A stretch of DNA of 64,000 nt, taken from NCBI RefSeq assembly GCF_019175385.1, contig NC_083344.1, positions 2,580,965 to 2,644,964 on the forward strand, read 5' to 3'. Below the pieces are notes generated by a model. The model did no database searches and was not told where the DNA came from. It worked only from the letters and a program-made list of their open reading frames with translations. The stretch's first letter is position 1. Each line of letters begins with the position of its first letter. Both the position numbers and the translations under genes were made by a program. Source of the stretch: Lycium barbarum. Its lineage: Eukaryota > Streptophyta > Magnoliopsida > Solanales > Solanaceae. This document shows positions 23,149 to 34,486 of the stretch, piece after piece.

Positions 23149-23784
23149 CATTGGCAAATACAATTGAGAAAAGACAATCAAAGCATCATAATAAATAAAC
23201 ACAAGTTAGGTTGAATCAATGAACCCAGTAATATAATACTCTAAACTTCAAATTGAGGTCAGTTAAACTTAGCACAAGTGAAAATGAGTACCAAACCATA
23301 GCACACACTTCCCTTCTATGATTATGCAAAGTTCTACTGTGTCCAACTTCAAGTCAATAAAGACTTTAGAAATTATCGAAAAAATACTGTTTCCACAGTA
23401 ATTTATAAATTGCAGGCAGTTGTTATTGATTCTCAAATAGATAGAAAATGGTAATACACGAAGATAACTAAATAGCACCAAAAATGATATTCCTAGACTT
23501 AAAAATGTTTACACATAGAGGGAAACTCGCATTATTTATCATATGAAGAGAGCAGTAGTATCTGATCTCCAAGATAAAAGATTGGAAAAACAATGAAAAT
23601 ATCATAAGTGATGCACCTCCTCAATAAGCCTGTCTGGAAAGCCCAAGCAACATTTTAATTGACAATTTTTAGCTTCTATAATTGCACTGAACGCCATTTC
23701 TTTTGCGGAGATAAAAGGAACTTGTACCATAGTGATAGTATAGGCGAATAAACCAAGCGAAAGAGATATTAACTTCTTAATTTT
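23149..23784 (-). other. PPR 3' flank
   Basis: It contains a segment shared by all the units: the PPR stop, a run reading TTTCGCTTGGTTTATTCG on the minus strand, then AGGCTTATTGAGGAG followed by GTGCATCACT near 23,615. GAG-GT suggests a 3' UTR splice donor, but this is inference. No other gene is seen. Confidence 0.45.
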
Positions 23785-25536
23785 TCAGTGAAGCTCTGGT
23801 ATCATGTCAAGGACGGAAGGATTCTCGCTTATAGCCTTTACCAGTAACTCAGATGTAGTTGCATAAAATGAGAAGCCCCTTCCAGTCATTTCCTTCATGA
23901 AAGTTGCCATTTCACTAATTTTGCTACACCTAAGAAATCCTTGCACAATAACATTATAAGTGACATTGTTTGATAAGCAACCGTTGTCTTCCATTTTTCT
24001 TAGCATATCTTTAGCTTCATCAAACATTCCTTCAAGACAAAATCCATTTATCATTGCGGTGTATGTTCTCACATCCGAAAGCAATCCAATTGAAGAAAGC
24101 TTCTCGAATATGGCATGAGCTTCGTCGAGTTTACCATTTTTGCACAATCCTTTAATGACAATATTGTACAATTCAATATCAACATTTTCTCTCTTCCTTT
24201 CCAACTTATTAAAAAGTGACATAGCTTCTTCAACCAGCCCATACTTAAAATAACCATTGAGCAATGTGACATGAGTGTACAAATCAGGAATAGACCCTGC
24301 AGATAGCATCTCAACATAGATTTTTTCAGCAGATCCAATTCTTCCAACTACAAATAGGCCTTGCAAGATAGTAGTGTAGGTAAAAGTATTAGGTTTTAAT
24401 CCCCTTTGAGAAATTTCACGCAACAATTGCATGGCCTCGACCAATTTTTTTTCCTTACAATATCCATTTATTAGTATGTTATAGCTAATAATGTCAGGCT
24501 CAATGCACTTATCTATCATGATATCAAACATTATCCTCGCTCTATACAGTTGACCACGTAAACAATATCCATCCATTATCGCATTATAGGTGATCACATC
24601 AGGCTCTACACCTTTATGGGTCATGTGTCTCATTACTTCCTCGGCATCTTCAACTTTCCCTTCTTTGCATAGTCCATCAATCATCATGTTAAAGGTGCGC
24701 ACATTTGGATAAAGATTAAAGTTCACCATCTCAGAGAACAAAGTCTTAACCTTTTCCCATTGACAAAGCTTACAAAAACCATTAATTAATGAATTATAAG
24801 TGATTATGTCCGGAGGAATGCCTTTCTGCTTCATCTCATTCAAAAGGCTGATGGCAGCATCTAAGTTTCCATCTTTGCAAAGCGCATCTATCACAATGTT
24901 GTAGTTCTTTATGTTGGGCTTAGTATTCCCCTGTTCCATTAACCGGAGCAAACTCAAAGTCTTCTCAGTATGGCCCCTTTTGCTGAGTCCATTCATGACA
25001 GTTGCATATGTGAATTCGTTGGGCACACAAATCTTCTCTCTAACCAACTTTTTGAACAATTCAACCGCATCTTTAACCTTATTTTCAGCAAATAATCCCC
25101 TTATTAGGGTGTTAAAGGTGACAACATTAAATGGAATGCCATTCTTCAAGTAAATGGGTAATACCGAAAATGCACAGTCAACACGATGCATCAGGCAATA
25201 ACTGTTAATCACGCTATTCAAGATGACTCCGTCAATTGGGGTACCCAATTTCTGCATTTCTCCAAAAAGAGAAACCACAGCAGAATAATGCTTCATAGTT
25301 AGTACAGTCTTAAACAATTTAGAGAAACTGACAACTGAAGGAGGAGGCTTCATTCTAACCATTTGATGGAAGAGAGTAACAGCATCATCTAAACACTTGA
25401 CATTCTCAATCTTGCTATTTAACCCAAGTTTACCCTTTGCAGAAATAGATGTATTATTATGACTTGAATAATAAGCTCTAAATGTAGAAAGGAAAGAGTT
25501 CCCATAGCAAGGGAAACGCACAGAACTTATCTTCAT
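23785..25536 (-). CDS. Intact RFL-type P-class PPR protein (583 aa), gene A
   Basis: This is an intronless PPR gene, probably mitochondrial and RNA-binding, of the restorer-of-fertility-like group. The ATG at 25,536 gives MKISSVRFPCYGNSF, an Arg/Ser-rich presequence that aligns with the start of gene B; a frame extension two codons upstream begins with TTG and is not used. After KIENVKCLDDAV, 14 tandem 35-residue motifs run from about residue 68 to 558, with a short tail NPSVLDMIPELH. The number of motifs and the length match Rf-PPR592-like proteins. A base change near the end makes the stop come four codons earlier than in its paralogues. Residues 5 and 35 of motifs 1-14 read SD, NN, NN, AN, ND, NN, ND, ND, NN, TD, VD, ND, TN, NY. 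No stop or frameshift is seen. Confidence 0.9.
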   Translation of the reverse strand: MKISSVRFPCYGNSFLSTFRAYYSSHNNTSISAKGKLGLNSKIENVKCLDDAVTLFHQMVRMKPPPSVVSFSKLFKTVLTMKHYSAVVSLFGEMQKLGTPIDGVILNSVINSYCLMHRVDCAFSVLPIYLKNGIPFNVVTFNTLIRGLFAENKVKDAVELFKKLVREKICVPNEFTYATVMNGLSKRGHTEKTLSLLRLMEQGNTKPNIKNYNIVIDALCKDGNLDAAISLLNEMKQKGIPPDIITYNSLINGFCKLCQWEKVKTLFSEMVNFNLYPNVRTFNMMIDGLCKEGKVEDAEEVMRHMTHKGVEPDVITYNAIMDGYCLRGQLYRARIMFDIMIDKCIEPDIISYNILINGYCKEKKLVEAMQLLREISQRGLKPNTFTYTTILQGLFVVGRIGSAEKIYVEMLSAGSIPDLYTHVTLLNGYFKYGLVEEAMSLFNKLERKRENVDIELYNIVIKGLCKNGKLDEAHAIFEKLSSIGLLSDVRTYTAMINGFCLEGMFDEAKDMLRKMEDNGCLSNNVTYNVIVQGFLRCSKISEMATFMKEMTGRGFSFYATTSELLVKAISENPSVLDMIPELH

Positions 25537-25658
25537 CTTCAATGGCTAGAGAGAGTGAGAGAGTGATGCCCTAATTTTAGAAAGTGCCTTGGAACAAAAT
25601 TAGGCAGAGGAAGTGCGTTCAAGGAGCAAATGAGAAAATGACTGAATTAGTCCCTTAA

Positions 25659-25706
<48 letters not shown>
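25659..25706. repeat. TA microsatellite
   Basis: About 24 TA units followed by GTAT repeats, about 120 bp upstream of the PPR start. The inverted counterpart near 41,480 has almost no expansion. Confidence 0.95.
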
Positions 25707-25718
<12 letters not shown>

Positions 25719-25846
25719 ATAACATCTTAGTGCTTTAAGTTTGCCAAAAGGTTATACTTTATTCTCCCTCAAATATTTGCTGAATCACGTTTTTTACATT
25801 TGACAGGAACAATAAAAAAATAAAGAAATTAGTGGAACTCACATTT

Positions 25847-25966
25847 TTTTCCCTCCCATTTAGGAGGATTTATAGTATTTTCACACTTCTCCTCCAGTGT
25901 GACTCGAACCCAGGACATACCGGTCGTGGGTGGAGGTGCTTAACCACTGAGTCATCCTCACTTGTC
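25847..25966 (-). mobile_element. tRNA-derived SINE (120 bp) with 15-bp target duplication
   Basis: The minus strand has a pol III B-box GGTTCGAGTC and an A-box-like GACTCAGTGGTTAAG, and ends in a short A run. It is flanked by GTGGAACTCACATTT at 25,832-25,846 and 25,967-25,981. The paralogous site at 46,384 has one copy of the target and no SINE. Confidence 0.88.
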
Positions 25967-26212
25967 GTGGAACTCACATTTAGAGGTATAATTTTATAGT
26001 TTTGTTTTTGCTATTTTTGATTTATTTATAAAGTTTGGTGTGACTTTTTGAGGTATAATTTTCGCTACTCTTTTTAATATTTTTTTAGTATCTAGTGTAG
26101 TTTTTTGTGTTGCATATTTTAGATTTGATAGGTATTTATATTTTAATTTTTTTTTTAACTTTTTACATCAAATCTAACATGTAGAGTTCGGTAAATATAT
26201 TACGAAGACTAA

Positions 26213-26400
26213 GGGGTTGTTGTTTGGTGGAAACAAGTCATCCTAAGATAACTAATTTCGGGATTAGTTATTCCATCTTGCCACAGGAATAAAATAACAG
26301 TACAATCTCGGGATAACGAATCTCGAGATTAGTTATACCACTAATTTATCCCAACCAAACGTGGGATAATTTATCCTTATCCCTTTTACCAAACAAGTCC
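26213..26400. mobile_element. Tourist/Harbinger-like MITE (188 bp), copy 1
   Basis: The ends GGGGTTGTTGTTTGG and CCAAACAAGTCC-type terminal inverted repeats are flanked by TAA on each side. The body is rich in GGGATTAG/ATAACTAAT. The same insertion at the same place in the duplicate (46,631-46,816) shows it is older than that duplication. Confidence 0.78.
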
Positions 26401-28136
26401 TAAAAGTGTTAATTTTTTACAAACTTGAAGGACCAAAACTGTCAAGTGCATACCTAAGAAAACTATTTTGAACTTGCCCTCAGATATAAGGGATCATTTT
26501 TGTCATTTTCTCGGGAGCAAGTGGGTGAAAATATTTGTTCCTATTTAGTCCTTACTAGCTAGAGGCGTTTATCTTCAAGTGGGTGCGTAAAACTTTTTGG
26601 CTCGGTGGAAAATAATGATTTCCTTGACTACCTAAAGACCTAAGAGGTATGAGCTTGTGCAATCCTTTGGATAATTTGGGCCATGAGGACAAGTTTGTGT
26701 GGAATAGTAAAGTTCTTTTTTCTACTTATGTGCTATCAGAAGCTCTGAATTTCAATGGGAACTTGCATGGTGAAAATGAAGAGGTGACAAGTAGATAACT
26801 GGGGAACCTTAGCGTAATTGCCATGTGATGAGGAGGCTACGTGTTCAAACTATGGTGAAAGAACAAGTGGAGGGGAGAGGTATAATGAGTTGGGACGCTT
26901 ATGTGGCATGCCATGTAGTGTCCATTTCATCAAAATATCAAGGTCACATGAGATTGGGTGTCCACCTAGGACAACCCTATCGAATAAGGGTATGAACCAT
27001 TTAGGTAATTGCCGAGTATAAGCACAACGAAGGATAAAATTGATCTTTTTTGTATAGTAGAGAGGTAAATTTGGCCCTTTTTCCTTTTTCTTATTAATAA
27101 AATCAAACTTGTCCCTTACATAATCATGTAAAAAAATTAATAATACTCCGTGAACTTGCAAAACATCAAAATTCTAGCATCAATCTGGTGCTTATAGAAT
27201 GCTCTAAACTAATGTTACAATATGAAACACTTGCATATTTAAAGAAATAAAAATGGAAGTAACTAAAGAAGAGAATTTTCAATTAATGCGACCCACTTGC
27301 TCCTTTTCTTTCCTTTGCTCCCAGTTAGCTGAATTGATTTTTGCAGGGGATAGTTTGGTCCAACAAAAAAGCATAACAAAAAATAAAATTCTTCTGTTCA
27401 CAAGGCAAAGTAAAGGCAAGACAATGCAACAAGAGTATATGAGCATACAATTCATAACTTCAAATGCACTTTATTACGATGATAAAGGAGAACTAAAATA
27501 ACAAGACCAAAGCTGACATTCAAAAGGTAATTTTGTGACAAAACATAAAAGAAATTAGATGTATTTTACACCTATCTAATGATGCCCACAGCCACAGGAC
27601 TCAAATTAAAATAGACACCTAAATATCTTAAATGAACAACTATGACTAATCTATACATGAAGACATGATCATGGAAAGCTCTACTGCGTTCATCTCACTA
27701 ACAAATGTTACCAGCATATAATAACACAGTGCTAAAGTATAAGATAAGACATAGGACCCTTTTCCCCCAAGTTTTTCAAATAACAAGCAGAGACTAGAGT
27801 ACACACTTAAGACACAAACAATTTCAGTAGAGAATTGTTGACAGATTTTGTCTGTCTTCAAAAGAAATTTCTTCTTAACCTAGCAAATTAATAGTAGGCT
27901 TCAATATAGTGCTTTCTTTTCTTCTAAAAAGGTAACTCGTGATGCAACTTTGAAGTGCAAGGAAGACGTAACTAGTTGACTCCCAATTTTCTATCGAGAC
28001 CAAAAAATTTGAATCAGATTCTCTAAAAAAGCACACATATACAGTGAGTAAATTCAACAGACTAGACTATTCCTACAAATACAGAACCGGATATATTAAA
28101 GTTTTTGTTATGCATAATGTAAATATGTTAAAAAGG
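26401..28136. other. Intergenic unit sequence, no gene seen
   Basis: Up to about 27,240 it is nearly identical to 46,820-47,640. From 27,530 to 27,720 it carries one copy of the short module found in every unit. No CBS middle exon was found here, although this is its expected place. Confidence 0.45.
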
Positions 28137-28305
28137 GCAGCCGATGCACCAAGCTCCCATTGTGCATGGAATCCTAAGAAAGAGCTGAACCATGTACAGT
28201 AGTATGTACACAGCCTTCCCTTGTATTTTTACAAACATAGGTTGAACCCATGACCTCCGTGTCACACAATGACAACTTTTACCGTTGCGCCTAGGCTTCA
28301 CTATA
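28137..28305 (-). mobile_element. TS-type SINE (Solanaceae)
   Basis: The minus strand starts GCGCAACGGTAAAAGTTGTC, has a B-box-like GTCATGGGTTCAACC, then AAGGCTGTGTACAT, and ends GGGAGCTTGGTGCA and GGCTGCCCTTTTT. These blocks are as remembered for the TS SINE of nightshade plants. Boundaries are approximate. Confidence 0.78.
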
Positions 28306-28665
28306 TAGATACAAATATAAAAAAGGTTATAGCTACAAAAGAGTACACCAGGCAAAGTACAATCATGGAAGGTTGTTCTGAATACGTGTTGACGCGTTTA
28401 AAAACCTAAAGAACAAAGTATGAACTAGGATTGAAGATTCTGGCATGACCCACTTTAAACCAGTCATGCTAAAAAATATCTGTCACAAATGGCTATTGTT
28501 TTCAGCATTGTGCTAACACAGAAAACATCTTGAGCTTAACTGGAAGAATATGTCAATATTAAACAACTGCTAGTCATAAGCACACTAAACCACAAAAGCA
28601 GTTTGGCAGACCCAAGAATGTTGAGATTTAAGGCCATATGATCCATTTATTTCTCGTCACTGTCA

Positions 28666-28784
28666 TGTAATAACCTCCTTGTATGTAAGGCGTTTAAACG
28701 GTTGAGCTCATCCCTAAGCTCACTTGCATCGAGACGAACAACATCTCCAACTAACAACAACAAGAATGTGCCTGCTGCAGTTTT
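28666..28784 (-). pseudogene. CBSX3: CBSX3-like last exon, relic (unit 3)
   Basis: After an acceptor TTGCCAG the minus strand reads a damaged start, then VGDVVRLDASELRDELNRLN. In the family this is GDVVR and EEL-RLNAYIQGGY at the C-terminus. An extra T in GCCTTACATACAAGG throws the end out of frame. Confidence 0.72.
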
Positions 28785-29499
28785 CTGGCAAGTGAAATCG
28801 TGTCAGAAAAATAGAAAGACAAAACTGAAAGAAAGCTTTGAAGCGTGAAAAATCATTGTCCTTAATAAATATTGGATGTATTCTATTTAGGAGAGTACAA
28901 ACAAGTCTTTTAGGGATACGATAATGCCAAAGCGTTTACTGCCATCAATAAGCCACTTTCAAGGACAGCGTAATATATAGAGGTTCAAGAAGGCTATTCA
29001 AGAAAAAGGTGTATTATTTAATTAACATGTATGCCAGTTAGAATTAAAAACTGAAATTTAAATTTAAGTTTAAGTAAAAATAAAACCTTTTATTTGAAGG
29101 TTCGGCTCCACCGTCCAATTACAAGTCCAAGTCATTAGATATATTTATTAAATGACTTGCACTTGGAGTATAAGCGCTAGAATACACAACACAGGTCTCC
29201 GTATGAAGTGGCTTCAGAGGTTGTGCAATGACGAAGAATCAATGTGGAACCAATTGATCGGGATAAAAATATGGGATGGGAAACTTCTGGATCACAAAGT
29301 TTCCTAACAATTTGTATGAGGAGCAAATTCACATTAAATTGGGAGATGGTAGAAAAATCCTATTCGGCAAAACAAATGGATATGGAACAGGACCACTCAA
29401 GGTCAAGGAGCAATTTCCCAGGATTTTCAGCTTTGTAGCTAATCAATGTGCAACAGCAAAATTGTTAAGTCTCCACAAGGATAGACATACCTTCCAAAA

Positions 29500-30140
29500 G
29501 AAAGAAATGAGCTAATTTTTGCAATAGAAATAAGGATGTCAAGGGCTGGAAGCAGAACAGACAAGACCTAATCGAAGGAACACAAATCCAGCGTTTTCCC
29601 TAAAAAATCGGGTTACAAGGTATTCTGCCAAAGTAGTAGGCAACATGATATATGGCCTAGAAAATTGATATGAAGAAACAAAGCCCCTTACAAGGTTAAA
29701 TGCTTTACATGGCCAGCGGCAAGAGAGATGTTTGACATTGCAAGTTTATAGCTCAGGCTTGGTACATGATTTTTTTTTTTTTTTGATTAAGCGCCGGGTG
29801 TGTCCAGGTCTCTTTGAGCCCCGACTAATCCCGGGGGTGCACAGGCCCTCGGCAAGGAGTTTCCCGCAAGTGCACCACGGTTAATTCAGGGTTTTACCCC
29901 AATCCGATGACCCTCAGAAATTGCTTGGTACATGATTTTGAATGGATTTGAACTGAAGTGGTGCATGTAGGAAACTCAGAACTGCTTGCGAGTTGGAAAA
30001 AGGTAGGACTTCAACTAGCTCCAGGACCAATTGTTACACTGCTACCAGCAATTGTCTAGTGGATGGCATGGAGAGAACGGAAACAAAGATACGAAGGCGA
30101 AAAAGAGAATATTTATAACTTGTAATATAGATGTAAGAAC
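29500..30140 (+). mobile_element. L1-like LINE 3' fragment
   Basis: Frames on the plus strand include a KSGYKVFCQ-type segment followed by KAPYKVKCFTWPAAREM, typical of the zinc-binding region of plant L1 elements. Near the end WKKVGLQLAPGPIVTLL leads to WMAWRERKQRYEGEK. It is full of stops and is interrupted by a SINE. A sister fragment lies at 61,500-62,040 at the same place between the CBS exons. Confidence 0.6.
29774..29922 (-). mobile_element. Au-like SINE (149 bp) with 17-bp target duplication
   Basis: The minus strand contains GGGATTAGTCGGGGCTCAAA and GACACACCCGGCGCTTAATC before an A tail, as in Au-family SINEs. GCTTGGTACATGATTTT flanks it at 29,757-29,773 and 29,923-29,939. The sister LINE fragment at about 61,800 lacks it. 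Confidence 0.85.
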
Positions 30141-30462
30141 AAAAATGTACAGGAAGCTGAGAGGCTGATAAGTTTCCTCAGTTCATTTCAACAAACTGAA
30201 ATTTTTTACTTTTTGTAACTGCACATCCTAAGCACGCCCTAGGTTGCTTCATTTTTTCACCGATCAAAAATATAAAGCATCTAGGGGGTGCTTAAGTCAA
30301 TTACTTACCAAACAAATATGTCAATTACTCATATAAGGAAACTTGGTGGACTTTCAGAATTAAATTACTCTTAACATTCCACAATGTATTTAAGCTTATC
30401 TTCTTGTTTGAAGCAAATACACTTCAAAAAAAAAAAAAGGAAAAGGAAGCAGAGAGTAGTAC

Positions 30463-30523
30463 TTGTTATCAGTTGCATCGCTTGCAGAACTTTAGTTTCT
30501 GTTGTGACCATGATGAGCCTGTT
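30463..30523 (-). pseudogene. CBSX3: CBSX3-like 61-bp exon, relic (unit 3)
   Basis: Acceptor GGGTTTGCAG, then NRLIMVTTETKVLQAMQLIT plus one base, then GTACTA. The reading frame is open but two conserved residues have changed. It is followed 1.7 kb downstream by the last-exon relic at 28,666. Confidence 0.74.
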
Positions 30524-31625
30524 CTGCAAACCCACACACAAACAAAATTGACGTCCTGTAATAAAACGCCTCGCGATTCTAGAAACATAGAAGAAATTAG
30601 ATACGTGCTACTCCTATCTGATATATCCCATAGACGACTAATATCCCTAACGACAAATATGAAGAAGCTACACGTGGACACCATGATCAAGGAAAGCTCA
30701 ACTGCGTCCATCTCATTAGCTAACATTACCAGCATTATAACACAGTGCTGTAGTATAAGATAAGTCAAGGGTCCCATTTCTTTTCAAACTCTAAATAACA
30801 AGTAGAAGATGCACATGAAATTTAAAATACATAAACCAAAATAAGAAACAAGCAATTACAGAGCAATCAAAAAATTCATAAACTTCAAATGCACTTTATA
30901 ATGTTAAGGAAGGAGAATTGCAAAAAGAGCTACATTGACAACAACTATATGGAGTAGTTGACAACGACTACATGGACTACCATCCTTTTCGAATAAAGAT
31001 GAAAGATTTGTATACCTTATCAATTTTGAACAAGTTATATTTCAACTCTGGTACTCTTGGATCATATATAAACATCAAAAAATTTATTCTTAAGTATTCT
31101 AAATATGGTATTGACCGTTCATATAAGATATAGCATATCAGTGCTTCGGGGAAAAGGATGTTGTTGAACTTGTCAACTCCGGTGCTCCAATTGTGGTTGC
31201 TGTTACCAAGACTTCAGAAACTATCAAAAAGATTGTTTCCAAGTAGGTGAATGGCTTCTGACAAAATGGAAAGTAATTTCTAAGTTGTAAGCAGTTGTGA
31301 TTGACTCTCAAATAGATAGAAAATGATAATACAGGAAGATAACTAATTAGTAGCACTGAAAATGATATTCCTAGACTTATAATGTGAAGGGAAACTCACA
31401 TTATTTATCATATCAAGAGAGCAGTAAAAGAAGAGTCAAAAAAACAATCAAAATATTGAAAGTGATGTACCTCCTCAATAAGCCAGCCTGGAAAGCGCAA
31501 ACATCGTTTTAATTGTAATTTCTTCAGCTTGCGTAATTGCAGCGGATACAATTTCTTTTGCAGATAGTAATCCGAAATTGTACCATAGTGATAGTAGAGC
31601 CAAATAAACCAAGCGAAAGAAATAT
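30524..31625. other. PPR gene B 3' flank and intron-like DNA
   Basis: It contains one copy of the short module found in every unit (30,590-30,745) and the PPR 3' flank. AGGCTTATTGAGGAG followed by GTACATCACT on the minus strand, near 31,468, suggests a splice donor. No other gene is seen. Confidence 0.45.
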
Positions 31626-33401
31626 TCACTTCTTAGTTTCCGAGTAAAGCTCTGGTATCATGTCAAGAACGGAAGGATTCGCGCTTATAACCTTTACCAG
31701 AATCTCAGATGTACTTGCATCAAATGAGAAGCCCCTTCCAGTCATTTCCTTCATGAAAGCTGCCATTTCGCTAATTTTGCTGCACCTGAGAAATCCTTGC
31801 ACAAGAACGTTGTAAGTGACATTGTTTGGCAAATAACCATTGTCCTCCATTTTTCTAAGCATAGCTTTAGCTTCATCCAACAACCCTTCTCGACAAAATC
31901 CATTTATCAAAGTATTGTATATTCTCACATCCGGAAGCAATCCCATTAAAGAAACCTTCTCGAAAATCGCATGAGCTTCATGGAGTTTACCATTTTTGCA
32001 CAATCCATTAATCACAACACCGTAAAATACAATACTAGTATACTCTATCTCACTTTCCAACTTATTAAACTGTGACATAGCTTCTTCAACAAATCCGTGC
32101 TTAAAATAACTATTGAGCAAAGTGCAATGAGTGTATAAATTAGGTATGGGCCCCGTTGACAGCATCTCATCAAAGAATTCTTTTGCAGAGCCAATTCTTC
32201 CAACTTCAAATAGACCTTGCAAAATAGTAGTGTAGGTAAAGATATCAGGTTTTAATCCCTTTTGAGAAATTTCATGAAACAATTGCATTGCCTCAACCAT
32301 TTTCTTTTTCTTACAGGATCCATTTATTAGTATGCTATAGCTAATAATGTCAGGCTCAATGCACTTATCAATCATGATATCAAACATTTTCCTCGCTCTA
32401 TCAAGTTGACCACACAAACAATATCCATCCATTATCGCATTATAAGTGATCAAATTAGGCTCTACACCTTTATGGGTCATGTGTCTCATTATTTCCATGG
32501 CATCTTCAACTTTCCCTTCTTTGCATAGTCCATCTATAAGTATGTTAAAGGTTCTCACATCTGGATAAGTATTAAGGTTCACCATCTCAGCGAACAACAT
32601 CTTAACCTTTTCCCACCGACCAAGCTTACACAAACCATCAATTAATGAATTATATGTGACTATGTTTGGAGGAATACCTTTCTGCTTCATCTCGTTCAGA
32701 AGGCTGATAGCAGCATCTAAGTTTCTATCTTTGCAAAGAGCATCTATCACAATGCTGTAGTTCTTTATGCCGGGCTTAGTGCTCCCTTGTTCCATTAACC
32801 GGAGCAAACTCAAAGTCTTCTCAGTATGACCCCTTTTACTAAGCCCATTCATGACGGTTGCATATGTGACTTCGTTGGGCTCACAGATCTTCTCTCTAAC
32901 CAATTTCTTGAACAATTCAACCGCATCTTTAACCTTATTTTCAGCAAAGATTCCCCTAATTAGGGTGTTAAAGGTGACAACATCAAATGGAATGCCATTC
33001 TTCAAGTAAATGGGTAATACCGAAAATGCACAGTCAACACGATGCATAAGGCAATAACTGTTAATCACAATATTCAAGATGGAATTACTAATTGGGATAT
33101 CCAGTTTCTGCATTTCTCCAAAAAGAGAAACCATAGTAGAATAATGCTTCATAGTTAGTATAGTCTTAAATAATTTAGAGAAACTGATAACTGAAGGAAG
33201 AGGCTTCATTCTAACCAATTGATGGAAGAGAGTAACAGCATCATCTAAGCACTTAACATTCTCAATCTTGCTATTTAACCCAAGTTTACCCTTTACTGAA
33301 ATAGATGTATTATTACGACTTGAATAACAAGCTCTAAATGTAGAAAGGAAAGAGTTAAACGGATTACCATAGCGAGGGAAACGCACAGAAATTATCTTCA
33401 T
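31626..33401 (-). CDS. Intact RFL-type P-class PPR protein (591 aa), gene B
   Basis: This is an intronless PPR gene; the protein probably binds mitochondrial transcripts. The ATG at 33,401 gives MKIISVRFPRYGNPFNSFL, matching gene A; a longer frame upstream begins at a non-ATG codon and is ignored. The basic presequence is followed by KIENVKCLDDAV, 14 motifs from about residue 71 to 561, and a tail ending ELYSETKK. The 5/35 residues of motifs 1-14 are SS, ND, NN, AG, SN, ND, NN, ND, SD, TN, CS, GD, NN, ND. Its 5' UTR joins a TRIM-like LTR in antisense only about 55 bp above the ATG, so its promoter is partly LTR-derived. No lesion is seen. Confidence 0.9.
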   Translation of the reverse strand: MKIISVRFPRYGNPFNSFLSTFRACYSSRNNTSISVKGKLGLNSKIENVKCLDDAVTLFHQLVRMKPLPSVISFSKLFKTILTMKHYSTMVSLFGEMQKLDIPISNSILNIVINSYCLMHRVDCAFSVLPIYLKNGIPFDVVTFNTLIRGIFAENKVKDAVELFKKLVREKICEPNEVTYATVMNGLSKRGHTEKTLSLLRLMEQGSTKPGIKNYSIVIDALCKDRNLDAAISLLNEMKQKGIPPNIVTYNSLIDGLCKLGRWEKVKMLFAEMVNLNTYPDVRTFNILIDGLCKEGKVEDAMEIMRHMTHKGVEPNLITYNAIMDGYCLCGQLDRARKMFDIMIDKCIEPDIISYSILINGSCKKKKMVEAMQLFHEISQKGLKPDIFTYTTILQGLFEVGRIGSAKEFFDEMLSTGPIPNLYTHCTLLNSYFKHGFVEEAMSQFNKLESEIEYTSIVFYGVVINGLCKNGKLHEAHAIFEKVSLMGLLPDVRIYNTLINGFCREGLLDEAKAMLRKMEDNGYLPNNVTYNVLVQGFLRCSKISEMAAFMKEMTGRGFSFDASTSEILVKVISANPSVLDMIPELYSETKK

Positions 33402-33458
33402 CTTCAATGGATAGAGAGAGAGTGTTGCCCTAATTTTAGAAAGTGCCTTAGAACAAAA

Positions 33459-34486
33459 GGTTTTGACCTTTATAAATTGAATAAACTCATACAAAATCAG
33501 AGAAAAACATTCACAATGTAGTCATTAAAAATTCATTTAAGAAAAAATTTATTCTTTCATAGTTTTAATGTTATCTTTTTTATATGAGTTTTTTCAATAC
33601 GTAGGTCACTTAACCAAATCATATTATAATATTATAGTATTTTAGTATATTTTTATTGTGTCTGATTTATCGTCATTTAAATTTCGCAATTATAAACTTC
33701 CGCATGACACCCTGACTATTTCAATGATTCAACAGGTGGTATTAGTGCCAATGGTTAAACCAATGGTTCAACGGGTTGAACACAGGTTCAAGGCGGCCAG
33801 TTCTAATCAAGCTGCAATCAATTTCGCGATAATGAAGATTTTGTCCGAAGTACTATATGTGGAGATGAATTTCAACTATATTTTCAACACCCTTGCTGGG
33901 CATCTTTAAAAATAAAGCAAAATATTTTTTAAAATAATTTTTAACCAATAATATTTTTAACTTTATTTTTAACCATGGCAAGTAGTGACGAAGATTATGT
34001 GAAGAAGATGGATCAAGTTTTTTTAAGAAAATCCATGCCAAATTGGAAGATTTGTTAGGATTTTATCTTGATTTTCTTACCATATTTGGATTTTACCATT
34101 TCTTAAAGGAAGGACAAAGAGTTATCATAATTGGTTTTACTTTTTCCAAAAGAAAAATTTTAATATTCCATATTTGGTAAACCTCGTTCTTGGAGGTAAA
34201 GGTTTCGACATCTATAAATTGAAAAATCCCTCTCATACAAAAGAAAACACAGAAAAACATCCATAATGCAGTCATTAAAAGAGTTTCGTTTAAAGGGAGA
34301 TATATTCTCTCGTAGTTTTAATGTTTTCTTTTTTATATGAGTTTTTTCAATACGTAGGTCACTTGACCAAATCATATTATAATATTATAACTTTTTAGTA
34401 TATTGTTGTTGTTGTCTGGTTTATCGTCGTTCAAGGTTTGCAATTATAAGCTTTCGCATAACGCCCTGATTATTTCCATCCTAACA
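33459..34486 (+). mobile_element. TRIM-like LTR element, copy 2
   Basis: This is the paralogue of 17,776-18,802. The right LTR at 34,053-34,486 (434 bp) runs TGTTAGG to CCTAACA. The truncated left LTR ends at 33,734 and is followed two bases later by TGGTATTAGTGCC, a decayed primer site. The open frame at 33,658-33,909 again crosses LTR and interior and is not taken as a gene. Confidence 0.8.
33469..33474 (-). promoter_or_regulatory. TATA-box-like motif upstream of PPR gene B
   Basis: The minus strand reads AATTTATAAAGGTC, 68 bp upstream of the ATG at 33,401, leaving room for a short 5' UTR. The box lies in the truncated TRIM LTR read antisense. The equivalent at 17,780 is TATAAATG. Only position and motif support it. 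Confidence 0.4.

Noticed and set aside
24911..25153. Plus-strand frame inside PPR gene A (also 40,332-40,574 in gene C)
   Set aside because: It is antisense to conserved PPR motifs and is kept only because the PPR sense strand is conserved.
26818..27021. Small open frame repeated near 47,233-47,415
   Set aside because: It differs between the duplicates by frame-breaking changes and has no recognisable domain.
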